DNA from: Belnapia rosea
GTDB lineage: Bacteria > Pseudomonadota > Alphaproteobacteria > Acetobacterales > Acetobacteraceae
DNA: 64,000 nt
Assembly: GCF_900101615.1 (NCBI RefSeq)
Contig: NZ_FMZX01000003.1
Span: 186,001 to 250,000, forward strand
Direction of reading: 5' to 3'
Of this stretch, positions 1 to 8,949 are shown in pieces. Within the stretch, counting starts at the first letter, position 1. Every line of letters starts with the position of its first letter. A program made the translations under genes and the position numbers. The notes under the pieces were generated by a model. That model searched no databases. It saw nothing but the letters and a program-made list of their open reading frames with translations, and was not told the DNA's origin.

Positions 1-316
1 GCCGCTGCTGCTCTTCGGCCTGCTCTTCGACGCGGCCTTCACCCTGCTGCGCCGCGCCTGGATGGGCGACCGCGTCGGCGCGCCGCACCGTACCCATCTC
101 TACCAGATGGCCCAGCGCAGCGGCATGGGCACGCGCGCCGTCGCCGCCACCCATTGGGGCTTCGCCCTTCTCCAGGCCGGGCTCGCCGTGCTGTTCCTCC
201 AGCTGCCGCCGGGGCTGAAGCCCCTGGTGGTGCTGCCGGCGCTCGGCCTGCAGCTCGCCTGGCTCGGCTATGTCGCGGCACGGGTGCGGCGGGCCGGGCT
301 CAGCTGGCGGGACTGA
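1..316 (+). CDS. Glycosyltransferase family 4 (WecA/MraY-like), C-terminal part
   Basis: The gene enters from the left edge in frame 2, and only about 104 C-terminal residues are present. The visible part has a hydrophobic run, then the short motif FDAAFTLLRR, then a stretch ending HRTHLYQMAQRSG. That histidine-rich cytoplasmic loop is typical of undecaprenyl-phosphate HexNAc-1-phosphate transferases. Two further membrane segments follow (around THWGFALLQAGLAVLFLQL and the leucine/valine run near the end). Family knowledge says such enzymes load the first sugar-1-phosphate onto undecaprenyl phosphate for surface polysaccharide. The last 17 bases overlap convergently with a YjbF-like lipoprotein gene, which fits a polysaccharide context. 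The precise sugar cannot be told. Confidence 0.75.
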   Translation, partial: PLLLFGLLFDAAFTLLRRAWMGDRVGAPHRTHLYQMAQRSGMGTRAVAATHWGFALLQAGLAVLFLQLPPGLKPLVVLPALGLQLAWLGYVAARVRRAGLSWRD

Positions 317-917
317 GGAACTCCATCACCAGCATGGGCAGCGAGGGGCCGATCCACTGCTCGGCCCGCAGCACCGCCCCGCCCTCGGCCTCCACCCAGA
401 ACAGGTTGGTGAAGCCGCCCCGGTCGGCGCTGCGGCAGCGCTCACGCACCAGCAGGGTCCCGGCATCCTCCGTAGGCTCGGCGCGCAGCCGGCAATCGAG
501 GGCGAGGCCGAAGCGCATGCCCCCCGGCTCGCCATCCGGATCCTTCAGGTCGACGAGGCGCCGCGCCGCCGCCGGGCGGTCGAGCAGCTCGGCCGGGCGG
601 GCGAGGGGGTCCGGCCCGTCGAAATGGGTTGCCGCGACATAATGCCGGAAGCCGGCGGTGGCGGTGACGCGGCCGCCCTCGGTCGCCACCACCTGTCCTG
701 CTGCGGTCCGCCAGATGCGTCGCTCGCCGAGCGCCTGCAGCAGCATCGCCGCGGTCGGCCGCCCGTTCAGCCAGAGGCGGAGCGCCGGCCCATCCGGCTC
801 CGGCAGGTCCTCCAGCGCCGGCCTGTCCCCCAGCGGCTGCCCCTTGTGCAGGCCGGACCAGAGCGTGTCGCCACAGGCGGTGAGCAGCAGGGGCAGCAGC
901 AGGGTCCAGGCGCGCAT
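300..917 (-). CDS. YjbF/GfcB-like outer-membrane lipoprotein
   Basis: A 205-residue protein that begins with a lipoprotein signal. A short charged start and leucine-rich core are followed by the lipobox LTAC, with the acylated cysteine at residue 15. The body contains WLNGRPTAA and, near the end, LFWVEAEGG and EQWIGP, which resemble the YjbF/GfcB family of group 4 capsule or exopolysaccharide loci. The role of that family is thought to lie in polysaccharide export, but the biochemical function is not settled. It converges on a glycosyltransferase gene with a 17-base overlap, consistent with a polysaccharide locus. The family call rests on the overall pattern, not on a catalytic motif. Confidence 0.7.
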   Translation of the reverse strand: MRAWTLLLPLLLTACGDTLWSGLHKGQPLGDRPALEDLPEPDGPALRLWLNGRPTAAMLLQALGERRIWRTAAGQVVATEGGRVTATAGFRHYVAATHFDGPDPLARPAELLDRPAAARRLVDLKDPDGEPGGMRFGLALDCRLRAEPTEDAGTLLVRERCRSADRGGFTNLFWVEAEGGAVLRAEQWIGPSLPMLVMEFLSPAS

Positions 918-1181
918 GGCGCCATATTAGATGCAATAGCAAAACAAACAAAGCCCGCCGAGCAACCTTCCCGGCTGCTCCAGCGGCGGCAGGCCACAGC
1001 GCCGCACCGGGGGTCGACCGCAAGACGCCACACCGAACAGTCTCAGTATCGGTCCATTCTTGTCCCAGAAGAAGCCACAGGATCAGGCTGAAGCGGAACC
1101 CCACAAATAATAGTGATGGACGCCGGCGCTTTTGCCGGGAACCCTATCGGCACTCCACCGAATGCCGAGGGATCTTCCGCC

Positions 1182-2840
1182 ATGTCATCATCCGGCGCCT
1201 TGATCGAGGCCGATATCGTCGTGGTCGGCGCCGGAAGCGCCGGCTGTGCCCTGGCCGCCCGCCTCTCCGCGGACCCCGGCCTGCGCGTGCTGGTGCTGGA
1301 GGCGGGGCGGCGCGACCGGCTCGGCATCACCCGCCTGCCGGCCGCCCTGCTGCGCACCATCGGCAACCCCCGCTACGACTGGGCCTATACCTCGGAGCCC
1401 GACCCGACGCGGGGCGGCCAGTCGGAGCTCTGGCCGCGTGGCAGGACGCTCGGCGGCAGCTCCGCCATCAACGGCATGATCTATGTCCGCGGCGCCGCCG
1501 CCGATTACGACGCCTGGGAGGCGATGGGCTGCGACGGATGGGGCTGGCGCGACGTGCTGCCGGCTTTCCGCCGGCTGGAGACGGCCGATGCGCCGGATGC
1601 CACGCATCGCGGCGGTACCGGCCCGCAGCGCGTCTCGGCCCTGCGCTGGCGGCACCGGCTGGCGGCGGACTTCATCGAGAGCGGCGTCGCCTGCGGCATC
1701 CCCCGCTCGGCCGACCTGAACGGGCCGCAGCATGAGGGCATCGGCTGGAACCAGGGCTCGATCCGGGACGGCCGGCGGCATTCCGCCTATGACGCCTTCC
1801 TGGCCCCGGTGCTCGGTCGCCCCAACCTCACCGTGCTGGACGACGTGCTGGTGGAGCGCCTGACCTTCGCCGGCCGCCGCACCACCGGGCTCGAGGCCCG
1901 GCGCGGCGGGGTGCCGCTGCAGGTCGTCGCGCGCCGCGGCGTGGTGCTGACGGCGGGCGCGATCAACACGCCGCAGCTGCTGATGCTCTCCGGCATCGGC
2001 GAGGCGGAGGCGCTGCGGCGCCTCGGCATCGCGCCGGTGCTGGACGCGCCCGAGGTGGGGCAGAACCTCATGGAGCATCCCGGCCTCTACGTGCAGGCCG
2101 AGATGACGGAGCCGACCGCCAACCGGGAGACCACGCCGCTCCGCGCCGCCTGGCACCTGGCGCGCTGGCTGGTGCGGCATGACGGGCCGGTCAGCGTGCC
2201 GACCGCCCAGGCGCTGGCCTTCTTCCGCTCGACGCCCGAGGCGGCCGAGCCGGACCTGCAATTCCACATTTTCCCCTATGGCTCCACCATCGGCCGCGGC
2301 GGCAAGCGGGTGATCCCCCGCCGCAACCTGGCGACCATCCTGATGAACGCCAATTTCCCGCGCTCGCGTGGCTGGCTGGAGCTGCGCTCGGCCGACCCGG
2401 CGGCGCCCATCGCCATCCATCCCCGCCTGCTCGATCATGCGGATGACGTGGCGACGCTGCTGCACGGGCTCGACTGGGTGCGGCGCATGGCGGGCACCGG
2501 ACCCTTCGGCGCCGGGCTGCGCAGCCTGATCGGCGTGCCGCCGGCCACGGCGGGGCGGGAGGCGGACCTCGCCTATCTCCGTGCCGCCACGCGTCCCTTC
2601 TACCACCCGGCCGGCACCTGCCGGATGGGACCGGATGCCGGCGCGGTGGTGTCGCCCGACCTCGCCGTGCAGGGCATGGAGGGGCTCTGGGTCGCCGATG
2701 TCTCGGTCTTCCCGCGCCACATCGCCGGCAACACCAACGCGACGGCGCTGATGATCGGCGACCGCGCGGCCGATCTCATCGCCACGGCGCTGCGGCCGGG
2801 CGCGGCGCGGCAGGCCGAGGCGGTGCTGGAGGCCGCCTAA
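1182..2840 (+). CDS. GMC-family FAD oxidoreductase (choline/alcohol dehydrogenase-like)
   Basis: About 552 residues, the normal length for the glucose-methanol-choline family. The N-terminus has the FAD dinucleotide fold VVVGAGSAGCALAARLS. The GMC signature around GRTLGGSSAINGMIYVRG follows, and a second one at TAGAINTPQLLMLSGIG. The C-terminal catalytic region reads FYHPAGTCRMG and PRHIAGNTNATA, supplying the active-site His and Asn. Such enzymes oxidise an alcohol to an aldehyde or ketone; the substrate is not predictable here. I chose the ATG at 1182 because a GAGGG ribosome site precedes it. An in-frame GTG at 1113 would add 23 poorly conserved-looking residues. Its stop overlaps the convergent amidase gene by four bases. 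Confidence 0.88.
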   Translation: MSSSGALIEADIVVVGAGSAGCALAARLSADPGLRVLVLEAGRRDRLGITRLPAALLRTIGNPRYDWAYTSEPDPTRGGQSELWPRGRTLGGSSAINGMIYVRGAAADYDAWEAMGCDGWGWRDVLPAFRRLETADAPDATHRGGTGPQRVSALRWRHRLAADFIESGVACGIPRSADLNGPQHEGIGWNQGSIRDGRRHSAYDAFLAPVLGRPNLTVLDDVLVERLTFAGRRTTGLEARRGGVPLQVVARRGVVLTAGAINTPQLLMLSGIGEAEALRRLGIAPVLDAPEVGQNLMEHPGLYVQAEMTEPTANRETTPLRAAWHLARWLVRHDGPVSVPTAQALAFFRSTPEAAEPDLQFHIFPYGSTIGRGGKRVIPRRNLATILMNANFPRSRGWLELRSADPAAPIAIHPRLLDHADDVATLLHGLDWVRRMAGTGPFGAGLRSLIGVPPATAGREADLAYLRAATRPFYHPAGTCRMGPDAGAVVSPDLAVQGMEGLWVADVSVFPRHIAGNTNATALMIGDRAADLIATALRPGAARQAEAVLEAA

Positions 2841-3655
2841 CCCGCCTCCAGCCGGTAGACATCCGCGCGGCGGTTGGCGAGGGCCGGAAGTTCGGCCCGC
2901 AGCGCCTCCTGCCGCGCCAGGTCGAGCGTGGCGGCGACGATGCCCACCCCTTCGGGCCGGCAGGCCAGCACCTCCCCCCAGGGGTCGATGATCATGCTGT
3001 GGCCGAAGCAGGCCCGGCCATCGACCGATTCCCCGACCTGCGCCGCGGCGATGACGAAGCACTGGTTCTCCACCGCCCGGGCGCGCAGCAGCAGCTCCCA
3101 ATGGGCGCGGCCGGTATGCCGGGTGAAGGCGGCCGGCACCAGCAGCAGCCGGGCGCCGGCCAGCATGTGGAGCCGGTAGAGCTCCGGGAAGCGGATGTCG
3201 TAGCAGACCGAGAGCCCGGCCCGCAGCCCCTCGACCTCGGCCGTCACCACGCGGTCGCCGCCGCCGACGGTCGCGGATTCGCGGTAGCTCGGCTGGCCGG
3301 CGAGGCCGATATCGAAGAGGTGCAGCTTGTCGTAGCGCGCGGCCACCTGCCCCTCGCGGTCGAAGAGCAGGCTCGCATTGCTGCAGCGGCCATCCGCCGC
3401 CCTGGCATGGAGCGAGCCCGCCAGCACCCAGAGGCCGAGCCGCCGCGCCTGGTCCCCGATCGCCGCGGAGAGTGGGCCGGGGATGGGCTCGGCCGCCGCC
3501 AGCGCACCCTCATCCGTGCCGAGGTAATCGAAATATTCCGGCAGCACGGCGAGGTCGGCGCCCTCCGCCGCGGCCGCCTCCAGCAGGTCGAGCGCAGTGG
3601 CGAGATTGGCCGCCTTGTCCCCGCGTGAGTTCATCTGGCATGCCGCGACGCGCAT
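2837..3655 (-). CDS. Carbon-nitrogen hydrolase (nitrilase/omega-amidase superfamily)
   Basis: A 272-residue protein with the complete nitrilase-superfamily triad: Glu40 in VLPEYFDY, Lys110 in RYDKLHLFD and Cys151 in SVCYDIRFPELY. The CYDIRFPEL pattern and the short length are typical of the Nit2/omega-amidase and NitFhit branch. These cytosolic enzymes hydrolyse small amides such as alpha-ketoglutaramate or deaminated glutathione. The precise substrate is inference. The start at 3655 gives MRVAACQMNSRGDK, the usual N-terminus for the family. It is convergent with the GMC gene and divergent from the aminotransferase operon across a 300-base spacer. Confidence 0.9.
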   Translation of the reverse strand: MRVAACQMNSRGDKAANLATALDLLEAAAAEGADLAVLPEYFDYLGTDEGALAAAEPIPGPLSAAIGDQARRLGLWVLAGSLHARAADGRCSNASLLFDREGQVAARYDKLHLFDIGLAGQPSYRESATVGGGDRVVTAEVEGLRAGLSVCYDIRFPELYRLHMLAGARLLLVPAAFTRHTGRAHWELLLRARAVENQCFVIAAAQVGESVDGRACFGHSMIIDPWGEVLACRPEGVGIVAATLDLARQEALRAELPALANRRADVYRLEAG

Positions 3656-3956
3656 CGCATGGTCCTCCGTTCGGCGGGCGCCATGACGGCCAAGTCAGCC
3701 CATGGTTCCGCTATGTAGGGCGCAACTATATTCGATATGCGGCAGCGTGCCGTTAAGTACGTTACTGTACAATGCATTGAACTTATTCGGTTTTTCTTTC
3801 TGAAATTGCTTCTTCGTAAAGAACCTGCCTTGCCGACACAGCGTTGCCTCCGCCACTGCCGCTTCATCCACCTCCCCCAGTTGGGCAGGGAAAGACAGCA
3901 ACGCCAGAAGATGGGCAGACCCGGAACACGACCCGGGATGCTCCAAGGAAGCACCA
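3656..3956. promoter_or_regulatory. AT-rich divergent intergenic region
   Basis: This 301-base spacer separates the amidase gene (leftward) from the aminotransferase operon (rightward), so both promoters should lie here. Roughly 3715-3830 is clearly AT-richer than the surrounding genes. One weak sigma70-like pair for the rightward operon is TTGAAC at 3777-3782 and TGAAAT at 3801-3806 (18-base spacer). Two GTAC half-sites 10 bases apart at 3757 and 3767 could be part of an operator. No convincing coding sequence lies in it. Confidence 0.35.
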
Positions 3957-5117
3957 ATGATCTCGAGAAACCCCCGTCTGCTCACGCCCGGGCCGTTGGC
4001 CCTCGCGCCCGAGGTGAAGGCCTCGATGCAGAGCGATCTCGGCTCCCGCGACTCCGCCTTCCGGCAGGTGACACGCGACATCCGCCACTGGATCCAGGAC
4101 CTGGCCCATGCGGGTCCCGACTACACCACCATCCTGATGCAGGGCAGCGGCACTTTCGCCATCGAGGCGGCGCTGACCACCTTCCTCAAGGACACCGACA
4201 AGGTCCTGGTCTGCGCCAATGGCGTCTATGGCGAGACTGCGGCGAAGATCCTGCGCCGCCACCGGCTCGGCCATGAGGTGCTCACCCGCCCCATCACCGA
4301 GCCGGTCTCGGTGGAGCAGGTCGCGGCGCGCCTCGCGGCCAACCCGCAGATCACCCATCTCTACGTCGTCCATTGCGAGACCACCTCGGGCATCCTGAAC
4401 CCGCTGCCGGAGCTGCTGGCGCTGGCGCGCAGCCGCGGCATCACCAGCATCGTCGATTCGATGAGCGCCTTCGGCGCGATCGAGGTCGATGCCGCGCGGC
4501 ACCCCTTCGATATCCTCATCTCCTCGGGCAACAAATGCCTGGAAGCGCCGCCGGGCATCGCCTTCGCCATCGTCCGCCGCGCCCTGCTGACGCCGGAACA
4601 GACCGTCGCCCGCACCTATACGCTCGACCTCTACGACCAGTGGTGTGGCTTCGAGGAGAATGGCGACTGGCGCTCGACACCGCCGACCCATGTGGCCCAG
4701 GCGCTGCGCGCCGGGCTGATGGGGCTGCGGCAGGAGACGGTGGCGGGCCGCCATGCGCGCTATGCCGCCATCCGCGACCGGCTGATCGCCGGGCTGCGCC
4801 CGCTCGGCTTCGCGCCGATCCTGCGGCCTGAGGTGCAGACCCCGATCTGCGTCGCCTTCCGCAACGACGCCCTGGTGCCGGATGCGCTCGCCTTCACCGA
4901 ATACTACCAGCACCTGCGCAACGCCCGGCTGCTGATCTATGCCCGCTTCCACGAGGCAAGCCGCAGCTTCCGCATCGGCTGCATCGGCCAGATCGAGGCC
5001 GCCTGGGTGGATGAGCTGATCGAGGCCACACGCAGCTTCGCGCTTGCCCGGCGCCAGGGCGGCGGCGGCGCGGGCCTCGCCCGGCGGGCGGCGGCGGCGC
5101 CGGAGCGGCGGCCATGA
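3957..5117 (+). CDS. PLP aminotransferase of the PhnW / serine-glyoxylate class
   Basis: A 386-residue class V aminotransferase. It opens with LLTPGPLALAPEV, the standard start of 2-aminoethylphosphonate-pyruvate transaminase (PhnW) and alanine/serine-glyoxylate aminotransferases. The PLP-binding Asp is Asp167 in SIVDSMSAFG, and the Schiff-base lysine is Lys193 in ISSGNKCLEAPPG. The NKCLE form is typical of the PhnW branch. No phnX or phnY neighbour is present, so a phosphonate substrate is not secure. Instead a glutamine-synthetase-like ligase overlaps its 3' end by four bases (ATGA), suggesting the two act on the same amine. The tail after about residue 366 is a low-complexity Gly/Ala/Arg stretch. 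Confidence 0.8.
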   Translation: MISRNPRLLTPGPLALAPEVKASMQSDLGSRDSAFRQVTRDIRHWIQDLAHAGPDYTTILMQGSGTFAIEAALTTFLKDTDKVLVCANGVYGETAAKILRRHRLGHEVLTRPITEPVSVEQVAARLAANPQITHLYVVHCETTSGILNPLPELLALARSRGITSIVDSMSAFGAIEVDAARHPFDILISSGNKCLEAPPGIAFAIVRRALLTPEQTVARTYTLDLYDQWCGFEENGDWRSTPPTHVAQALRAGLMGLRQETVAGRHARYAAIRDRLIAGLRPLGFAPILRPEVQTPICVAFRNDALVPDALAFTEYYQHLRNARLLIYARFHEASRSFRIGCIGQIEAAWVDELIEATRSFALARRQGGGGAGLARRAAAAPERRP

Positions 5118-6523
5118 GGGCGGCCCCGCGCCCGGTCGCCATGGCCGCGGCCTCACCGGCGGCGAATGACACGGCGGGGGAGGATCGCTTCCGTCGCCTG
5201 CTGGCCGCCGAGGGCACGGATAACCTCCTTGTCTGCATGGTCGACATGCAGGGCCGCCTCGTCGGCAAGCGGCTGACCGCGCGCCAGGCCCGCGAGACGC
5301 CGGGCGAGGACATGCATGCCTGCGACTACCTGCTCGGCGTCGATACGGAGATGGTGCCGATCCCCGGCCTCCGCTCCAGCGGCTGGGAGCGCGGCTTCGG
5401 CGACTTCTCCATCCGCCCGGATCCCGCCACCGCGCGGCTGCTGCCCTGGCAGCCGGGCACCCTGCTGGTCCTCGGCGATACCGTGGACCATGAGGGCTGC
5501 CTGGTGCCGCACGCACCCCGCAGCATGCTGCGCCGGCAGTTGGAGCGGCTGGCCGCGGCGGGCTTCACCGCCAGCATGGCCTCCGAGCTGGAATTCACCG
5601 TCTTCCAGGGCGACTGGCAGCAGCTCCGCGCCGGATCCTATCGCGGCCTCACGCCGGACGGCTTCTACTCGGAGGACTACCAGGTCTTCCAGGGCACCGG
5701 GCGGGAGCCGCTGATCCGCGCCATCCGCAACGGGATGGAGGCCGCCGGCATCCCGATCGAATCCTCGAAGGGCGAGGGCGGGCCGGGCCAGGCGGAGATC
5801 ACCCTGCTGCACGCCCCGGCGCTCGAGAGCGCCGACCGGCACGTGATCTACAAGACCGGGGTGAAGGAGATGGCCCAGGCCGCCGGCAAGACCGCCAGCT
5901 TCATGGCCAAGTGGCACGAGGCGCAGCCCGGCAGCAGCGGCCACATCCACCTCTCGCTCTGGGGCCTGGGCGGCGAGTCGGCCATGGCCGATGCCGGCGG
6001 GCCGCACGGCTTCTCCGCCGGCTTCGCGCATGTCCTCGCCGGGCAGATCGCCCTGCTGCGGGAGATGACGCTGTTCCTCGCCCCCGTGGTGAACTCCTAC
6101 AAGCGCTTCCAGCCCGGCTCCTTCGCGCCGACCAAGGCGGTGTGGAGCCGCGACAACCGCACGGCAGCCTTCCGCGTGCTCGGCCATGGCCGCAGCCTGC
6201 GCGTCGAATGCCGCGTGCCGGGCGCCGATGTGAATCCCTATCTCGCCTATGCGGCGCTGATCGCGGCCGGGCTGCACGGCCTCGAGCAGCGCCTGCCGCT
6301 CGACCCGCCGGCCGAGGGCAATGCCTATCTCGCCGAGGGCCTGCCCGAGATCCCAACCACGCTGCGCGAGGCGATGGCGGCGCTCGACCGCTCCACCGTG
6401 CTGCGCGCCGCTTTCGGCGATGCGGTGATCGACCACTATGTCCGCGCCGCCGCCTGGGAACAGGCGGAGCACGACCGGCGCGTCACCGACTGGGAAATCG
6501 CCCGCTACCTGGAACGGGCCTGA
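5114..6523 (+). CDS. Glutamine-synthetase-family ligase (GlnA/PuuA-like)
   Basis: A 469-residue member of the glutamine synthetase superfamily. The N-terminal domain contains VDMQGRLVGKRL, followed by the catalytic domain. Metal-site glutamates include those in ASELEFTVF (Glu158 and Glu160) and in KGEGGPGQAEI. HIHLSLW and YKRFQPGSFAPTKAVWSRDN form the ATP and glutamate sites, and VECRVPGADVNPYLAYAA follows. The family divergence is that of GlnT/PuuA-like gamma-glutamyl-amide ligases rather than housekeeping GlnA. It probably glutamylates an amine with ATP, perhaps the partner substrate of the upstream transaminase, but this is inference. It begins inside the upstream stop codon, so translation is probably coupled. 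Confidence 0.82.
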   Translation: MRAAPRPVAMAAASPAANDTAGEDRFRRLLAAEGTDNLLVCMVDMQGRLVGKRLTARQARETPGEDMHACDYLLGVDTEMVPIPGLRSSGWERGFGDFSIRPDPATARLLPWQPGTLLVLGDTVDHEGCLVPHAPRSMLRRQLERLAAAGFTASMASELEFTVFQGDWQQLRAGSYRGLTPDGFYSEDYQVFQGTGREPLIRAIRNGMEAAGIPIESSKGEGGPGQAEITLLHAPALESADRHVIYKTGVKEMAQAAGKTASFMAKWHEAQPGSSGHIHLSLWGLGGESAMADAGGPHGFSAGFAHVLAGQIALLREMTLFLAPVVNSYKRFQPGSFAPTKAVWSRDNRTAAFRVLGHGRSLRVECRVPGADVNPYLAYAALIAAGLHGLEQRLPLDPPAEGNAYLAEGLPEIPTTLREAMAALDRSTVLRAAFGDAVIDHYVRAAAWEQAEHDRRVTDWEIARYLERA

Positions 6524-6525
6524 GC

Positions 6526-6699
6526 ATGGCGGACAACCAGAAGGGCGCGCCGGTCCTCGGCGCGCTGGCCCGGTACAGCCAGTCCGGCAGCGCCAAGGCC
6601 GGGCAAGTGCCGCTGAACCGCGCCGCCGGCGGGATGGTGACGCCCCGTCCCCCCGGCAGCAGCGGCCAGTCCCTCGGGACGGTGCGGGTGGTGGCGTGA
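6526..6699 (+). CDS. Unknown 57-residue protein between a GS-like ligase and HisN
   Basis: A small open frame starting MADNQKGAPVLGALARYSQS and ending LGTVRVVA. I do not recognise it. It starts two bases after the stop of the ligase gene, and its own stop overlaps the GTG start of the next gene in a GTGA arrangement. That packing is the main evidence that it is translated. It is basic, glycine- and serine-rich, without a signal peptide, membrane segment or cysteine. Likely a small soluble or disordered cytosolic protein. A chance frame remains possible. Confidence 0.5.
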   Translation: MADNQKGAPVLGALARYSQSGSAKAGQVPLNRAAGGMVTPRPPGSSGQSLGTVRVVA

Positions 6700-7562
6700 C
6701 CGAGGCCGCCTGGATCGCGGCGGCGGAGGCGGCGGCGGATGTGGCCGGCGCCGCTATCCGCCCCCACTTCCGCGCGGGCCAGGCGCTGGACGCGGCGCTG
6801 AAGGATGACCGCAGCCCCGTCACCATCGCCGACCGCACCGCCGAGCTGGCGATGCGCGCGGTGCTGGCCGAACGTTTCCCCGACCATGGCATCATGGGCG
6901 AGGAATTCGGGCTGCAACGGCCGGAGGCGCCGCTGCGCTGGGTGCTCGACCCGATCGATGGTACCCGCGCCTTCATCACCGGCCGCCCGGTTTTCGGCAC
7001 GCTGATCGCGCTGCTGGAGGGCAGCCGGCCCATCCTCGGCGTGATCGACCAGCCCATCACCGGCGAGCGCTGGGTGGGCGTGGCCGGGCAGGCAACGCGC
7101 TTCCGCGGCCCCTTCGGCGGCCGCCCGGGCTGCCGGCCCTGCCCGGATCTCGCCCAGGCGGAACTGTCCTGCACCAGCCCGGAGATGGTGGATGATGCGG
7201 CGCGGCCGGGCTGGCAGCGCCTTGCCGCCAGCGTGCGCCGCGTCTCCTGGGGCGGCGACTGCTACGCCTACGGGCTGCTGGCGCTCGGGCAGATCGACAT
7301 CGTCGCCGAGGGCGACATGAAGATCTGGGACTGGGCGGCGCTGGTCCCGGTGATCGAGGGCGCCGGCGGCCGCCTCACCGGCTGGGACGGCGCGCCCCTG
7401 CGGCCGGAGGGGACGAGCCGTGCCCTCGCCGTGGGCGATGCCGCCCTTCTCCCCCAGGCCGTGGCGCTGCTGGCCTCGGCCTCCATTCCGCCTGTAGCCG
7501 GCGACCCGGGCCGGGCGTCAGGCGTTACCCCATCCACCGCAGCATCCCGGACCTCGCCATGA
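6696..7562 (+). CDS. hisN: Histidinol-phosphatase, inositol-monophosphatase fold (HisN type)
   Basis: A 288-residue protein of the Mg-dependent inositol monophosphatase superfamily. The metal sites are all visible: GEEFG (Glu69/Glu70), the core motif DPIDGT (Asp85, Asp88) within WVLDPIDGTRAFITG, and WDWAALVPVIEGAGG (Asp212). The RAFITGRPVFGTLIALL continuation matches the HisN branch that dephosphorylates L-histidinol phosphate in actinobacteria and alphaproteobacteria, rather than SuhB. The start is the GTG at 6696, which overlaps the preceding stop (GTGA). About 30 C-terminal residues are a proline/serine/alanine-rich extension. It overlaps hflX by ATGA. Other phosphatase substrates in this superfamily are possible. 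Confidence 0.82.
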   Translation: MTEAAWIAAAEAAADVAGAAIRPHFRAGQALDAALKDDRSPVTIADRTAELAMRAVLAERFPDHGIMGEEFGLQRPEAPLRWVLDPIDGTRAFITGRPVFGTLIALLEGSRPILGVIDQPITGERWVGVAGQATRFRGPFGGRPGCRPCPDLAQAELSCTSPEMVDDAARPGWQRLAASVRRVSWGGDCYAYGLLALGQIDIVAEGDMKIWDWAALVPVIEGAGGRLTGWDGAPLRPEGTSRALAVGDAALLPQAVALLASASIPPVAGDPGRASGVTPSTAASRTSP

Positions 7563-8899
7563 CGGAACCCGACAGCTCCCAGGACCTGCACGCCACCGCC
7601 GAGCCGCCGATGCGCACCGCGGTCATCCTGCCCTGGCGCCCCGAGGGCCAGATGCGCGATGCCGAGGCGCGGCTGGACGAGGCGGTCGAGCTGGCCCGCT
7701 CGATCGGCCTTGACATCGTCCACACCGCGACGGTGAACCTGCGGGCACCACAGCCGGCGACGCTGCTCGGCTCCGGCCAGGTCGCCACGCTTGGCATGGC
7801 GATGGCGGAGGCGCGGGTCGGGCTCGCCATGGTCGATGCGGCGCTGACCCCGGTGCAGCAGCGCAACCTCGAGCGCGAATGGCACTGCAAGGTCATCGAC
7901 CGCACCGGCCTCATCCTCGACATCTTCGGCGAGCGCGCCCGCACCCGGGAAGGTGCGCTGCAGGTGGAGCTCGCGCATCTCCAGTACCAGCGCAGCCGCT
8001 TGGTCCGGTCCTGGACCCATCTCGGGCGGCAGCGCGGCGGCTTCGGCTTCCTCGGCGGCCCCGGCGAGACGCAGATCGAGGCCGACCGGCGCCTGATCGG
8101 CGACCGGATCGCCCGGCTGCGGCAGGAGATCGAGGAGGTGCGCCGCACCCGCGGGCTGCAGCGCAGCGCGCGGCAGCGGGTGCCGTCGCCCGTGGTGGCG
8201 CTGGTCGGCTACACCAATGCGGGCAAGTCCACCCTGTTCAATGCGCTCACCGGCGCCGCGGCCTTCGCCGAGAACCAGCTCTTCGCCACGCTCGACCCGA
8301 CGATGCGCGGGCTCGAACTGCCCTCCGGCCGGCGCGCGGTGCTGTCCGACACGGTCGGCTTCATCAGCGCGCTGCCGACCGAGCTGATCGCCGCCTTCCG
8401 CGCCACGCTCGAGGAAGTCGCGGAGGCCGACCTGATCCTGCATGTGCGCGACGGCGCGCATCCCGACAGCCAGGCGCAGCGCGCCGACGTCATCACCGTG
8501 CTCGACGGGATGGTGCAGGACGGCACGCTGGATGCGGGCTGGCGGCATCGCAGCCTCGAGGTGCTGAACAAGGCGGATCTCCTGGGCGGCGTTGCCCAGG
8601 TCGGTGCGCGGGCCGGCGAGATCGCCGTCTCCGCCCTGACCGGCGAGGGGCTGGAGACGCTGCGCGCCGCGATCGACACGCGGCTCTCGGAGGGGATGGT
8701 GACCGCGGGATACGACATCCCGACCAATGACGGCGCGCAGCTCGCCTGGCTCTATGGCCATGGCGAGGTGATCGGCCGGCAGGACTCCGACGACTCGATC
8801 CGCGTGACCGTCCGCCTCTCGCCCGACGACCGCGCGCGCTTCGAGCGGCAGTACCTGCCGGCCGCCGAAGCAGGGCGGCCTGCGGGGCCCGAGCGGTAG
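7559..8899 (+). CDS. hflX: Ribosome-associated GTPase HflX
   Basis: A 446-residue HflX. The N-terminal ATP/nucleotide domain is followed by the signature GGPGETQIEADRR (about 166-178), a helical coiled segment, and the GTPase domain with G1 GYTNAGKS (217-224), G3 DTVGF and G4 NKAD. HflX rescues or splits stalled 70S ribosomes, especially under heat and other stress. In alphaproteobacteria it is often found next to hfq; here it ends a five-gene overlapping set (transaminase, ligase, small protein, hisN, hflX). The start is inside the hisN stop (ATGA), so it probably depends on translation of hisN. Confidence 0.95.
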   Translation: MTEPDSSQDLHATAEPPMRTAVILPWRPEGQMRDAEARLDEAVELARSIGLDIVHTATVNLRAPQPATLLGSGQVATLGMAMAEARVGLAMVDAALTPVQQRNLEREWHCKVIDRTGLILDIFGERARTREGALQVELAHLQYQRSRLVRSWTHLGRQRGGFGFLGGPGETQIEADRRLIGDRIARLRQEIEEVRRTRGLQRSARQRVPSPVVALVGYTNAGKSTLFNALTGAAAFAENQLFATLDPTMRGLELPSGRRAVLSDTVGFISALPTELIAAFRATLEEVAEADLILHVRDGAHPDSQAQRADVITVLDGMVQDGTLDAGWRHRSLEVLNKADLLGGVAQVGARAGEIAVSALTGEGLETLRAAIDTRLSEGMVTAGYDIPTNDGAQLAWLYGHGEVIGRQDSDDSIRVTVRLSPDDRARFERQYLPAAEAGRPAGPER

Positions 8900-8949
8900 G
8901 CAGGCCGCTATCCGACCTGGCCTGGCCTCCACGATGAAGGAATGCGCGC

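Noticed and set aside
1113..1181. Earlier GTG start of the GMC oxidoreductase
   Set aside because: The extra 23 residues lack conservation features, and the ATG at 1182 has a good ribosome site directly before the FAD-binding fold.
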